From Acanthamoeba castellanii str. Neff (lineage: Eukaryota; Discosea; Longamoebia; Acanthamoebidae), in assembly GCF_000313135.1 (NCBI RefSeq), contig NW_004457710.1, positions 45,316 through 109,315 of the forward strand: a stretch of DNA of 64,000 nt. Direction: 5' to 3'. Positions within the stretch are counted from its first letter, which is position 1; each line of letters begins with the position of its first letter. Positions 1-10,534 of the stretch are shown piece after piece. Below the pieces are notes generated by a model. It did no database searches. It saw only the letters and a program-made list of their open reading frames with translations, and was not told the DNA's origin. Both the position numbers and the translations under genes were made by a program.

Positions 1-520
1 AAATATAAATACTGAAAATAAAAAACAGCCGACAGGCGGAGTTTTGACGTCAGCACCTCACAACGAAGATGACCCGTTTTCTCGCTTGCCTTGAAAGCTG
101 CGGTCCTCGCAATCGGTCCAGAAGTCTCAAAAAAATACGGGCTTTAAGATGTGATAGTATTCAGCCCTGTAGGATGGCTCATTGGGCCGCTAGGGCTGGT
201 CACCTCACTACCGAGATCACTCTTGGAAATCACTCGATGAAATAAAATGCGCCAGTTTTCTCGATTGCCTTGGTAGCTACCGGCCTGCCAATGATTTTCC
301 AGTCCAATTAGACCATGGGCTACAAGATGCCGCACGATTCAGGGCGCTCCAGTGCGCTGTTCGCCTCACAACCTGAGCTTTATAGTTACGAAATGAAGTA
401 AAGCGCATCAGTTTTCTCGCTTGCTTTGATAGCTGGCGGCCTGAGCATCATATTCCAGCCCAATTAGACCATGGGCTACAAGATGCCGACTCAAGGCTCT
501 ACGGTGTGCTGTCCGCCGCA
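1..520. repeat. Three diverged copies of a roughly 160-180 bp repeat
   Basis: Units begin with GTTTTCTCGCTTGCCTTG-like sequence near 76, 255 and 411. Copies 2 and 3 also share CCAATTAGACCATGGGCTAC followed by AAGATGCCG about 50 bp further on, while copy 1 is more diverged. No coding potential is visible. The spacing (about 180 then 156 bp) suggests an old tandem array rather than a gene family. Its identity is unknown. Confidence 0.6.
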
Positions 521-540
521 CGATGCAACGAAAACGCGTA

Positions 541-865
541 AGGGGATGCAACGAAAACGAGTAACACTCGTTAAACGCGTTTAACTAGTTTAACGCGTTT
601 AATCAGTGTTGCCACAGGTGGTTTGTGGTCATTTTACTCGTTTTTTTACGCGGTTTTTACGCGTTTCACACGTTCTCTACTCGTTTCACGCGTTTGCTAC
701 TCGTTTCACGCGTTCTCTACTCGTTTCACACATTCTCCACTCGTTTCACGAGTGGCCCACACGTTCAACGAGTGGGCAGGTCGTTAAACGAGTTTAATCA
801 GTGTTTTACTAGTTAAACTAGTTAAACGCGTTTAACGAGTGTTACTCGTTTTCGTTGCATCCCCT
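541..865. mobile_element. Foldback/MITE-like element with terminal inverted repeats of at least 54 bp
   Basis: The left end starts AGGGGATGCAACGAAAACGA and continues through GTAACACTCGTTAAACGCG. The right end at 865 is its reverse complement, identical for at least the first 54 bases. The interior (about 610-790) is a degenerate minisatellite built on TTTCACGCGTTCTCTACTCG. There is no transposase ORF, so it would be non-autonomous. Extra copies of the terminal motif lie just outside, at 526-540, 1627-1654 and 1715-1744. I could not find a clear target-site duplication. Confidence 0.65.
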
Positions 866-1191
866 CGGGCAATTTTAATTTTATCCGTGGCCTTGCCAAA
901 ACGGCTTTTAAATGCCCTAAAAACGAGTTGCTGCCAAAAAAATTTCAAAACAGGGAGGACTTGAATAAACCTAGCTGTCCCTTCGTTTGGTGTTGTGCGA
1001 TGGGGGCGCCCCAGCATTGTCTAATTTCGATTCAAAATAATAAATGATTTTTTGAGTTCCTACAAACTGCATTTTCACTTGTCGTCCCTGCGTCGCCCAC
1101 GCGCTGGCGACGTGTAGTTACGCGCTGTCTACGCGTAGCTTACGCGCGACTTACGCGCGACCCACATACTGAGGGGATGAGTCGCCGGCCG

Positions 1192-1285
1192 TGATGTCCG
1201 CGGATGATCGCGATGTCCGCGGATAATCGCGATGTCCGCGGGAGGTCGCGATGTCCGCGGCTAATCGCGATGTCCGCGGACAAGA
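1192..1285. repeat. Five-copy tandem repeat with core CGCGATGTCCGCGG
   Basis: The core GATGTCCGCGG recurs five times at about 18-19 bp spacing, with variable linkers (ATGATCG, ATAATCG, GAGGTCG, CTAATCG). CCGCGG is itself palindromic. Upstream, 1090-1165 is rich in CGCG-containing words such as TACGCGCGACTTACGCGCGA. No protein or RNA gene is evident. Confidence 0.7.
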
Positions 1286-1299
1286 CTCATCTCCTGACA

Positions 1300-1940
1300 C
1301 TGCTTTCCCACAGAGGCGCATCGCATCCTACCCTAGGAGCTTTGGCTGGTGAGTTTTTCTCCATCCATCAACGAATTTCATGTGGGTTCGATCTTTGAGT
1401 GAGCCACTAGTGTTACTTGTGTTACGGCTGTTGGAGTGGGATGTGTTGCTGAAGAAGTAGATTTCTAAAAGTAATTTATTGTTCAAGAACTAACATATTT
1501 AAGTAGTTTCCAAAGTGAGGAAAGGAATAGTTCGAGAAATAAAGTGATAACTGTTTGGGAAATAAGATAAGATAGTAGAGAGCATATGTCGAGGTGGAGA
1601 TTGATGTTTTCCAACAACTGCAATTAGTTTTACACGTTTCGGTTGCATCCCCTGAGCCTAGACGAGAAGGCCACGCGTATCGTTCCTCCCATCTGTAATT
1701 GTGTTACTTGTGCAATTAGTTTTACTCGTTTCAGTTGCATCCCCTGTCGGCCTACAGGGCTGAATCGTGTGCATCTCCCATGCTCTGTGTATCGGACTTG
1801 GTCGTACGGTCCTCACTTGGCCCATTTTATCATTTTCTGTTGTGATTCTGAGGATGTGTGACATGCTGTGCTATTGCGCCAAATTCGCAGTAGCCTGCAT
1901 GCTGAACATGCGCCAATATAATGGCAAACCACTCCTGACA
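1300..1940. other. Gene-free stretch
   Basis: No ORF with recognisable protein features was seen on either strand. The only structure noticed is two solitary copies of the foldback-element terminal motif (1627-1654 and 1715-1744, both reading toward GTTGCATCCCCT), suggesting decayed insertions of the same element family. Confidence 0.5.
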
Positions 1941-2168
1941 TCATCCCAAACAGTTGCCAAAACAGGTCTGACAATAGTCCTAACATTGCCTTCAACTGAT
2001 CCCAAAACTGTGCCAAAACAATGCCAAAAAAGTCACATAACAGTGCTAAAACAGTTCCAAAATAGTCCCAAACATGCCACAAAAATGTCCCCAATATAGT
2101 CCCAAAACAGTCCCAAACTTATCCCAAAACAGTGCCAAACTTGTCCCAATGTAGTCCCAAAACAGTGA
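1941..2168. repeat. Degenerate short repeat based on CCCAAAACAGTGCCAAAACA
   Basis: More than fifteen imperfect units of the form (T)CCCAAAACAGT or GCCAAAACA(A/G)T run head to tail up to the 3' side of the eIF2B delta gene. The pattern is visible by eye but the period is irregular (about 10-12 bp). No coding sequence is supported. Confidence 0.6.
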
Positions 2169-2242
2169 AACAGCACAGCATCTCCTCTCAAACACAATAA
2201 AATACACAAAGAATTATGAAAAGGAGAGGTCTATTAATTTAT

Positions 2243-5200
2243 CTACCCTTGCATCTGTTCCATAGACTGAAGGGGGTACTCCCTCAGAATGACAGGGACA
2301 GATGTGGGAGGGATCATGCCAACTTCAGTGACCACCATGGTGATGAATGTGCTTGGTGTCACATCATACACAAGGTTGAGCAGCTGCAGAGGGATGGGGA
2401 GGGAAGATCAGTAGGGAAGAAGGTTGGCAAGGAGAACTGGGGAGCACCTTCAGGTGTTCATTGTTCCGCCAGTCCTTCAGTGCCTCAGTGCGCCCAGTGT
2501 TGCCCTCAGCAGTTGCAATAAGCTCTGTAACAACATGAATGGGGGTGCAGTGTTAGCGAACTGTCCAATATAGAAAAATATATTGCAACATCAGGAAACA
2601 CATACCATCAGGATCGCCCAGCTCGTTGAAGCAGATTGAGTCTATCTGTACTCGCTCACAGAATTTGTAGGTCTCGCAGCACACGATGACAGGAACGTTG
2701 TACGCATTCGCCACCATTGCCACCATGGCTGTGCCAGCTCGGGACATGAGATGGCCATTGACCAGGAGGGTGTAGGCACCCAAGAACACTTTCGTCACCT
2801 TGGGGGAGGTGGATGGATGATGATGGTCAGATGGCGTTGGCATACTACAGCCCAGGCTAATACTCTTACCTCTTTCATGGCATAGGAGACAGCGTTGAGC
2901 AAGACCAGCGTGCAGTGAATCCCTTCCTTGACGAGCTTTTGCATGAGATTCTTCGCCTCCCGTTTCGGGGTTGACTCCACGAGGATGACTCGGAATTTCT
3001 TCCCTTCGGCATGGGCCTGCTTGAGAACACACTCCACCGGGTGTGACCTGCACAGCGCGGGAATTGGAAGGTGTTACAGAGGTGACACACGACATACGCA
3101 TGACGGCACACAGCGGGGTTGGTTGGAGGGAGTGAGTGAGAGAGGGGGCGGTACGCAGCGTAGGTCAGGACCACATCGCCATCGTTGATTTTGGAGACGC
3201 CGTACGTGGCGATGGCTAGGTCAGCCAGCACAATTCTCTCCTCGATGAAAGTCTCTATCCTGCGCATCAGAAACTCCTTGGCTTCTTCGTCCGACATGCC
3301 TGGGCAGGGGTACCGACCAAGGTTGGTGAGAAGGGTTACTCTCCGAGAGAAGGGGGGAGGAGGAGGAGGAGGAGTAGGATGAGGGGTACTTTGGGTCTTG
3401 GGTATCTCACGCTTGATGTAATTGATGGCGTTGCCCATCGAGATGGAATGCGGTCGACAATCGGTCAAGAATTGGATCTGCGGCTTGAGGTGCGGTTCCA
3501 ACGTACGGTGCAAGGCCGTGCCAGGAGGTGTCTGGAAGTCTCGAATCACCTGCAAGTCGTGCCCGCGGCAGTGGCGGAAGGGGAAATTAAGAAAGAAAAA
3601 AATGGAGAGAAGGAAGAGAGGCACGACCAGCCAGTGGGGGAAAGGGGAGCTGGCTACCTTCTTAAAGGCGGTGAGCATGGCCACACACCGGGAGTTGGAA
3701 CCGGCCACCGTGCCGCTGGCATACTTGAGGCCCAGGTTGACAATCGCCGGGTGAATCTTCTCGCTCGGCGAAAAGCCTGTACCCCAGTCGGCAGACGCGG
3801 GGTGTCGGTCGAGGACTTAGGAGGGAGGAGGGAGGGAAAGGCGCACCGTACCGATTTTCATGGACAAAGTGGTGTGTCGCTCGAACTGGGGCAAGTGAGA
3901 GAAGAGCGCGACCTGCTTCTTGCTCTCCTCCAAGGCTACCACCTGTCGAGAAGAGAGAGCCAACAAAACAAGCAGCCCAATGGGTAGAATAGGGTCAGGA
4001 CAACGAACGAACAACAAACGAGCGAGCGAACCTCAGCTACTTAAGGCCAAAGGCGAAACACAAAAGCGGGAAGATGGTGGGGTCCTGACCGACTGCTTGG
4101 TGGCCTGCGCCTTCTGCTTGGGGTCGTCATACTGTTTGATCTTGGAACCCGCTGCTGATCCTCCCGGAGCGATGGCAGGCTTTCGTCCGCCTGCGCTAGG
4201 CCCTGGTAGTTGCGGCAGCAAGGGCAAGCAGTGTGTGCGTGTGTGTGCGTGTGTGTCGAGATTGGCAGCACCATTTTGAGACGCGTGAGCGTTGTGGGAC
4301 GGAGGAAGAAGAGAGAAAGTAAAGGTGGACTCACCAGAGAGGGCAGTGGCATGAGGAGGGGCGCTGGGGGCTGTTCCAGCTGAAGCGCCTTTACTGCTGC
4401 CTTTCGTCGCCGGAGCGGCAGGCTGGCCTGATTTCTGCGCGCCGAGGCGGGCTTGTTTGGCCGCCCGCTGAGCTTCCTGTAAGGTCCCATCGATACGGGC
4501 GCGGCACTGAGTGTCTGTTGCTTCACCAAAGGAGACAAAAGAGAGGGAGGCTCGGAACCTGAATGGCGCGTCGTTCCGCGCGAGTGAGCGGTTTTTTGGC
4601 GGTTTCGTGGTGACCCGACGTGCGAGCATCGTCGTCGTCACTGCCTCCGTGATCGTGATCGTGGCCACTATCGCTGTCTTGCGAGGGCGCCTTTCCTGAG
4701 GGGGCCTTGGCGAGCGAAGCAGGGGCCTTGGCAGAGGCCTTGGTCGCAGTGGGTCCGCTGCCAACGAGAACCGAAGAAGGGTGTTGGAGAGGAGGAGTCA
4801 TTGGCTTCGAAGAGGCGGAGGGGGACGCGAGAGGCTGGTAGGAGGAATGGCGCGTGGGCGACATTGATGGCTTGGCCTCGAAGCTCGATGACGTCGTTGG
4901 CTTTGGACCCACCAGTGTCGTCTGGATTGGGGGGGGGGTTGCTGGCGCGTCAGCACTGGTTCGCAGGCGGGCACCTTGTGGCGCGGGGAAGTGTACCTGC
5001 TTGCGATCTTCGGCGCTGGGGCTCGAAGAGGGCGGGGTTCGCCGCTCGAGAGCGCCTCCACCGCTCGCCGACCACCCGTCCAGCTGGCTCCTACGGGTGC
5101 AGTTGGTGCGGTTGGTGAGCACCAGAAGCAGCAGAACTGCAAGGCGCTTGTCGGCCCCATTGAGGGGGGAGAGAGAAGAGGAGGGCGGCGGCGGCGACGC

Positions 5201-5772
5201 ACTTGTACTCCTTGAGGCCCTCGAGGCTATGCCCAAGGGAGGAAGTAGGCGAGGGCGACCCATCCACGCTCTTCTTGATGCGCCGACCGCTGCCGCTGCT
5301 TCCCTCGACGAGCGAGGGAATGGCCACAGGTGGTGTGGCCTGTAATTGGCAACGGGGGTTAATGCACACACAAATTGGCGGTCGAGTAGGAAAGAAAGAT
5401 GCACGGCGTACAGCGGGGCTGGCAGTTGCCGGTGCGGTTGTGCCGCCAACGTGGAAGCCCACCACCCTCACCTGAGGTTGGGCCTTGACGGTCTGGGGCG
5501 TGAGGCTGCCCACAGCTGCTGCTGCGGTGTTGGGGGGCAGCAGCTGCGAGCCAGCCCCGCTTGAACTCCCACTCCCACTGGAAGAGGGGGTTTTGGTTGA
5601 ACGAGTGCGTCCCCTCTTCTTCTTTTCTTCCTCCTCGTCAATCATTTTGCCTGAAATCGAAAGTGCATAAGAAAATCATTAGTGTATGGACTACACAGAC
5701 CCATGTAAGAAAAAGATCTTTTGCCAGCTGGCACCTACCAAAGGTTTCGAGTTGCTCTTCATAGCTCGCCAT
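2243..5772 (-). CDS. EIF2B4: Translation initiation factor eIF2B, delta subunit
   Basis: A regulatory subunit of the eIF2B guanine-nucleotide exchange factor, which recycles eIF2 in the cytosol and senses eIF2alpha phosphorylation. The conserved C-terminal fold is spread over several exons: DGDVVLTYA near 3180, [11 protein letters not shown] near 3000, [11 protein letters not shown] near 2770, [12 protein letters not shown] near 2680, and the final [17 protein letters not shown] exon ending with a TAG at 2243-2245. The N-terminal part (about 3950-5650) is long, Ser/Pro/Ala/Lys-rich and disordered, as in other delta subunits. I place the start at 5772. A 34-nt exon ([11 protein letters not shown]) at 5739-5772 ends GTAGGT and joins in frame to GKMIDEEEE after a TTTCAG acceptor at 5651; an internal ATG at 5645 is the alternative. 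Transcribed divergently from ELP3. The fold assignment is very secure; exact N-terminal exon joins are less so. Confidence 0.9.
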
Positions 5773-5883
5773 GGCGTGGACACAAAAGAATGTGGAGATC
5801 GGATGTGGTTGGCTTTGTGTCTACAAAAGACAAAAAAAAGAGTTTTTTGCCATTTTCCTTCGGACCGTCCGTGCCTGCGCACC
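5773..5883. promoter_or_regulatory. Shared divergent promoter of eIF2B delta and ELP3
   Basis: Only 111 bp separate the two inferred start codons, which point away from each other, so core promoters and both 5' UTRs must lie here or overlap the first exons. I see no clear TATA box. A run AAAAGACAAAAAAAAGAG lies near 5825-5842. The function is inferred from gene geometry. Confidence 0.5.
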
Positions 5884-8618
5884 ATGTCCACCCCCTACGG
5901 CACTGCCCCCGCGGATCGGAGGGCATCCCAGGCGAAAGTCAAGACCATATCCGAAATCGTGTGCACTCACTCCCATGTACCATGCCAACAACTTCTGTTC
6001 AATCACTAACAACAAAATTTGCAGGTTGCCCTGCTCATCCAAGGGCACAACGAGCACAAGCATGTCAATCTCATGAAGCTCAAATCCCACCTTTCGCGGC
6101 GCAATGGGCTGCAAGACCAGCCCAAGACAGTGGAAATCATCGCCGCCATCCCGGAGCAATTTCGTAAGGCCCTCCTTCCCGCCCTTAAAACCAAGCCCAT
6201 CCGTACTGCCTCCGGCGTACGTCTCCTCTCCTCCTGGTTTTGCATACGCCACGCCACGCTGCTGCTGCCGCTGGATCGTGCGCCTGACACGTGCGTGTGC
6301 TGGTGGTCTGGTGGCGGCGTTGTTAGATCGCGGTGGTGGCTGTGATGTGCAAGCCGCACAGGTGCCCGCACATTGCGATGACGGGCAACATCTGCGTCTA
6401 CTGCCCGGGGGGTCCAGACTCGGACTTTGAGTACTCGACGCAGGCCTACACGGGCTACGAGCCCACGTCCATGCGGGCCATCCGTGCCCGGTACAACCCC
6501 TATCTCCAGACCCGCAATCGCATCGACCAGCTCAAGCGGTTGGGCCATTCGGTGGACAAAGTGGAGTTCATCATCATGGGCGGCACCTTCATGTCTCTCG
6601 GGGAGGACTATCGCGACTACTTCATCCGCAACCTCCACGACGCCCTCTCCGGCCACACCTCCAACAGCGTGGCCGAGGCCGTCCGCTTCTCGGAGCAAAG
6701 CGGCGTCAAGTGTATCGGCATCACCATCGAAACCCGCCCCGACTACTGCCTCAAGCCCCACCTCTCCGCCATGCTCTCCTACGGATGCACCCGCCTCGAG
6801 ATCGGCGTTCAGTCCGTCTACGAGGTACGGACGCCTCCCCACCTTTGTACGTGTGTGCGTGCATGCCTTACTTGGTAAGGGCTCACACGCACAATCGATT
6901 GTGCTCTTCTCCTCCTTCTCCTTCTCCCTAACGCGTGTTCGCCGGATGGGCTCCGCGCGTGCAGGACGTGGCGCGCGACACCAATCGAGGGCACACCGTG
7001 AGGGCGGTCAATGAGTGCTTTCAGCTGGCCAAGGACTGCGGATTCAAAGTGGTGGCGCACATGATGCCCGACTTGCCCAACATGGGCATGGAGAGGGACA
7101 TGAACGGCTTCATGGTGCCAATTCCTCCCCTTCCCTTCCCTTCCCCTGCCCGAACCCTCCGCCTTGTCCTCGGCAGGCCGCCGTGTGGCCTCCTCCCCTC
7201 CCCTCCCCTCCCCTTCCAATCACCACACACACTGCCTTTTGCATCGTGCTTACCTTTACCCGGTGGGTTTGCTTTTGCTCTTCTTTTCCGGTTGGGTGCG
7301 TTGCGTTGGGTGGGGATGTGCGTGTGCATCAGGAGTTCTTTGAGAATCCGGCGTTCCGCACGGACGGACTCAAGCTTTATCCTACGCTGGTGATTCGCGG
7401 GACGGGGCTCTACGAGCTGTGGAAGACGGGCCAGTACAAAAACTACCACCCCGACGCCCTGGTGGACCTGGTGGCCAAAATCCTGGCCCTGGTTCCTCCG
7501 TGGACGCGCGTGTACCGCATCCAACGGGACATCCCCATGCCCCTGGTCACCTCGGGCGTCGAGAACGGAAATCTGCGCGAGCTGGCGCTCAAGCGTATGG
7601 AGGACTTTGGCACCAAGTGCCGCGACGTGCGCACCCGCGAGGTCGGCATCAAGGACATCCATCACCGCGTCCGGCCCGATCAGGTAATTAATTCACTCGC
7701 CTGCACCCACGCACCCACGCACCCACGCACCCACGCACCCACGCACCCACGCACCCACGCACCCACGCACCCACGCACCCACGCACCCACGCACCCACGC
7801 ACCCACGCACCCACGCACCCACGCACCCACGCACCCACGCACCCACGCACCCACGCACCCACGCACCCACGCACCCACGCACCCACGCACCCACGCACCC
7901 ACGCACCCACGCACCCACGCACCCACTGACCAAATGGCCATGGCGGCGCGCAGGTGGAGTTGGTCCGGCGGGACTACGTGGGCAACGGTGGCTGGGAGAC
8001 CTTCCTCACTTACGAGGATCCCAAGCAGGACATTCTCATCGGCCTGCTCCGCCTGCGCAAGGCATCCGAGGCCACTTTCAGAGAGGAGTTCAAGGCGTGT
8101 CCTACTTCCATCGTGCGGGAGCTGCATGTGTACGGCACCGTAGTGCCGATCCACAACCGCGATCCCACCAAGTTCCAGCACCAGGTACCCCACCAACCCC
8201 CCACCCATCTCCCAGCCATCCCACACTTGCGTGCATCTCGCCCTGCCTTATAAACTCCCACCTCAACCTCTCCTTCAAAGAACAAGAGCCCAAGGTGATG
8301 TTGTTGCTTACCGCATCGTTCCACCCACACACTTGGCACACGACACAACACGACACGCACACACACAAGGGCTTTGGCACACTTCTGATGGAGGAAGCGG
8401 AGCGCATTGCATTGGAGGAACATGGATCAGAGAAGATATCAGTCATCTCGGGCGTGGGCACACGACACTACTACCGCAAGCTTGGCTATGGTGAGTGAGT
8501 CCTCACTCTCTTAATTGCACTTCATGGTGGTGTTGGCTGAATCTTGTGCTGTGTCCTGCATGCAGAATTGGATGGACCCTACATGTCCAAGATGCTGCCT
8601 GGGGTCAAGAGCTTCTAG
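5884..8618 (+). CDS. ELP3: Elongator complex catalytic subunit ELP3 (radical SAM / acetyltransferase)
   Basis: The tRNA wobble-uridine modifying subunit of Elongator, forming the cm5U series. Eight exons are supported by GT..AG boundaries: 5884-5958, 6025-6216, 6327-6824, 6965-7114, 7333-7683, 7954-8184, 8370-8490 and 8566-8618, giving 556 residues, the usual ELP3 length. The radical-SAM cluster cysteines appear as [17 protein letters not shown] (CX9CX2C). Further hallmarks are [58 protein letters not shown] and [19 protein letters not shown]. The C-terminal GNAT domain has [14 protein letters not shown] and [15 protein letters not shown]. The N-terminal segment is shorter than in animals but keeps the basic stretch before KPIRTASG. 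Intron 5 (7684-7953) is almost entirely an 8-bp minisatellite. Nothing suggests loss of function. Confidence 0.97.
7703..7926. repeat. 28-copy perfect minisatellite (GCACCCAC)n inside an ELP3 intron
   Basis: The unit GCACCCAC repeats without interruption for 224 bp. It occupies about 83 percent of the 270-nt intron between the ...VRPDQ and VELVRRDY exons. Because 8 is not a multiple of 3, the array is open in several frames on both strands and creates fake Thr/His/Pro and Gly/Cys/Val/Trp ORFs, which are not genes. Confidence 0.95.
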
Positions 8619-8639
8619 ACACACTTTGTGTATCTTTTA

Positions 8640-9680
8640 TTTTGTTATTTGCAGTGGTCCAATGTACATACAAGGTAGTTGACCAGTTGCCTGGCCTCAA
8701 GTGTCCACCCCATGGCAAGGTCCTCAGAAATGTGCACAGCAAGCTCTGCCTCTGCCTTCTCACCTGTCACAACCACTGTGCATTGAAGTGTTGTAGCTGA
8801 TGGTGAGGTTGATGGTGACCTTGAGGTAGTGTAGAACTTGCTTGGCGCCTGGTAGTGCCATAGCCTAATGACCATGGGGTGCAAACTGGTTTCAACCATA
8901 CCAAACACAGCTAGGGTTTTGTTGATATACCCTTTCATCCAGAGGAAGAGCTTGCCTTCTGCTTGACATCTGATGATCTCCATTCAGAGAACTGACTTTG
9001 CTTTGCTGAGGTCCTGCATGTCAAACTTGGCAGTGAGCACATCCTTGGCTGCTTGCAGTAGAGGCTTGCTTGTGGTGATGGTGCAGTCATTGACATGGAT
9101 GGTAATGATGGTGATTTCTTCCCCCTTCATCAGCACATAGACACATGGGTTAGCTTCAAGGGGAACAAAACCACAAGACAAGCTGCCAGTCAATCACCTT
9201 ATTCCACTCATACAGAGCTTGCTTAAGCCCATATAGTGGTGTGGATCTTGAGATTGTACAGGCACCTGAGAGCAAGGATGAGGTGGAGATTTTTGAAGAG
9301 AACGACTGGTACATTGGTTTTGGTGTAGTAATCTCCCCATTGGGTAAACCCTTTTGCTACCCAGTGTGCCTTGTATCAATCAATTTTTCCATCAGGCTTA
9401 ACCTTGAGCTTGAAGACAAACTTGCCCTTGACAATGTGCTTGTGGCTTGGCTGCAGTATGAGAATCCACATGTTGTTGTGGATTAGAGACCAAACCTCTT
9501 CCTCCATCACCTTTTTCCCACTCAGCTGTGAACAGTGACTTGACTGCTTCACAGAATGTGGTGGGGGTGAAGTACTTGACAGAGGTGACATAGGCCTTGA
9601 AGGTCTGAGAGTGGCAGAAGGACACTCATGATAGTTCTTTCTTAACAAGATGACTGTTGTCACAGATGTGCATCAAGTCC
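8640..9680 (-). mobile_element. Degenerate Ty1/copia retrotransposon, reverse transcriptase region
   Basis: Read on the minus strand from 9680 down, the copia reverse-transcriptase landmarks occur in order but in shifting frames: a PTTFCEAVKSLF segment, VWSLIHNNMWILIL, KGKFVFKLKVKPDGKID followed by a stop where Arg is expected, YKAHWVAKGFTQ, PLYGLKQALYEW, NPCVYVLMKGEE, then HVND in place of the catalytic YVDD, KFDMQDL, and finally KGYINKTLAVFGM. Frameshifts, the in-frame stop and the altered VDD motif show it is dead. No integrase, gag or LTR was identified with confidence. It lies just downstream of ELP3 in an AT-richer island, consistent with insertion and decay in an intergenic gap. Confidence 0.8.
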
Positions 9681-10530
9681 TTTGTGAAAAGTACTGTATT
9701 GATGTGGGTTTGCCACATGTGTTCTCCATGCTTTGTAGCAGTGGCACACTAATGTCTGTAGATTTAGACATTGTGTGGGCCCATAACCTATTGGAATGGT
9801 GTGGGTGTTGGCACAAGTGTCAGCCCAGTGCCCATTGGCAAAGTTCCACCAGTGGATGTTGAGCCCTTTCAAAGGACACTGATCTTACCAATCCATATCA
9901 GCACACACAGCAACCCACAGACCAGGAGCATAGTTGAAGCATTGAACATCAGGAGAGGTCCAAGACTGACCCAGGTCTGTAGGCCTGAGACCACCATAAA
10001 TCATAAAGTCACACAGGTGAGCTGGGAAGAAGTTGTCAAGAGCATGAGCTTCAAAGAGGTCTGCCCATTCCTCAAGTTCAGAGTTGAGGAACAAAGGAGC
10101 ATCAAAATTCTCAGTGAACTCAGTGATGACCTCAGGAGGAAATGGTTGTGGCAGGATTGTGTATGGTGTGCCTGAAAAAGAACAACAAGAAATAATGAGC
10201 ATGTATGATGGAACTCACATGGTCAGCAGAGTTAGGAGGAGGGGAATGGCCATACCCTGTGGAATAGAAGAGAGGAGTTGATAGGGCTCCAATCCTAGGG
10301 CCAGAATGGCTGCAGGTGAAGGAAGAGGTGCTTGCCCTGGGTGTCCTTTGCTTCTTTGGAGTGCATTGTTCAGAGGCTCACAGAAGATGTTTCCTGGGGA
10401 CATAACAGAAGAGAGTAAAAGAGGGCACCTCCACAACTAGGGAGGAGAAGTGCAAGGAGGGGAGGTGTGACAACAAGAGAGTCATGAGGAGGAGAGGAGC
10501 AAGGAGGAGAGGAGTGAGAACTTGTGGGTC
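9681..10530. other. Gene-free AT-richer stretch beside the copia remnant
   Basis: Short ORFs exist on both strands, but none shows a recognisable domain or the strong G/C third-position bias of the neighbouring genes. One minus-strand fragment (about 9780-9870) contains GHWADTC, faintly like the end of a retroviral-type zinc knuckle; it may be a remnant of the same retroelement. I would not call a gene here. Confidence 0.4.
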
Positions 10531-10534
10531 ATAA

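Noticed and set aside
1370..1400. Possible tRNA T-arm (GGGTTCGATC)
   Set aside because: No matching acceptor stem, D-arm or anticodon arm could be folded around it.
7703..7926. CRISPR-like array
   Set aside because: The repeats are 8 bp and contiguous with no spacers, in an intron of a eukaryotic gene.
7680..8226. Long Gly/Cys/Val/Trp and Thr/His/Pro repeat ORFs on both strands
   Set aside because: They are products of the (GCACCCAC)n intron minisatellite, which has no stop codons in several frames.
9771..9872. Zinc-knuckle remnant (GHWADTC)
   Set aside because: Only the second half of the CCHC pattern is present and the frame is broken; too weak to call gag.
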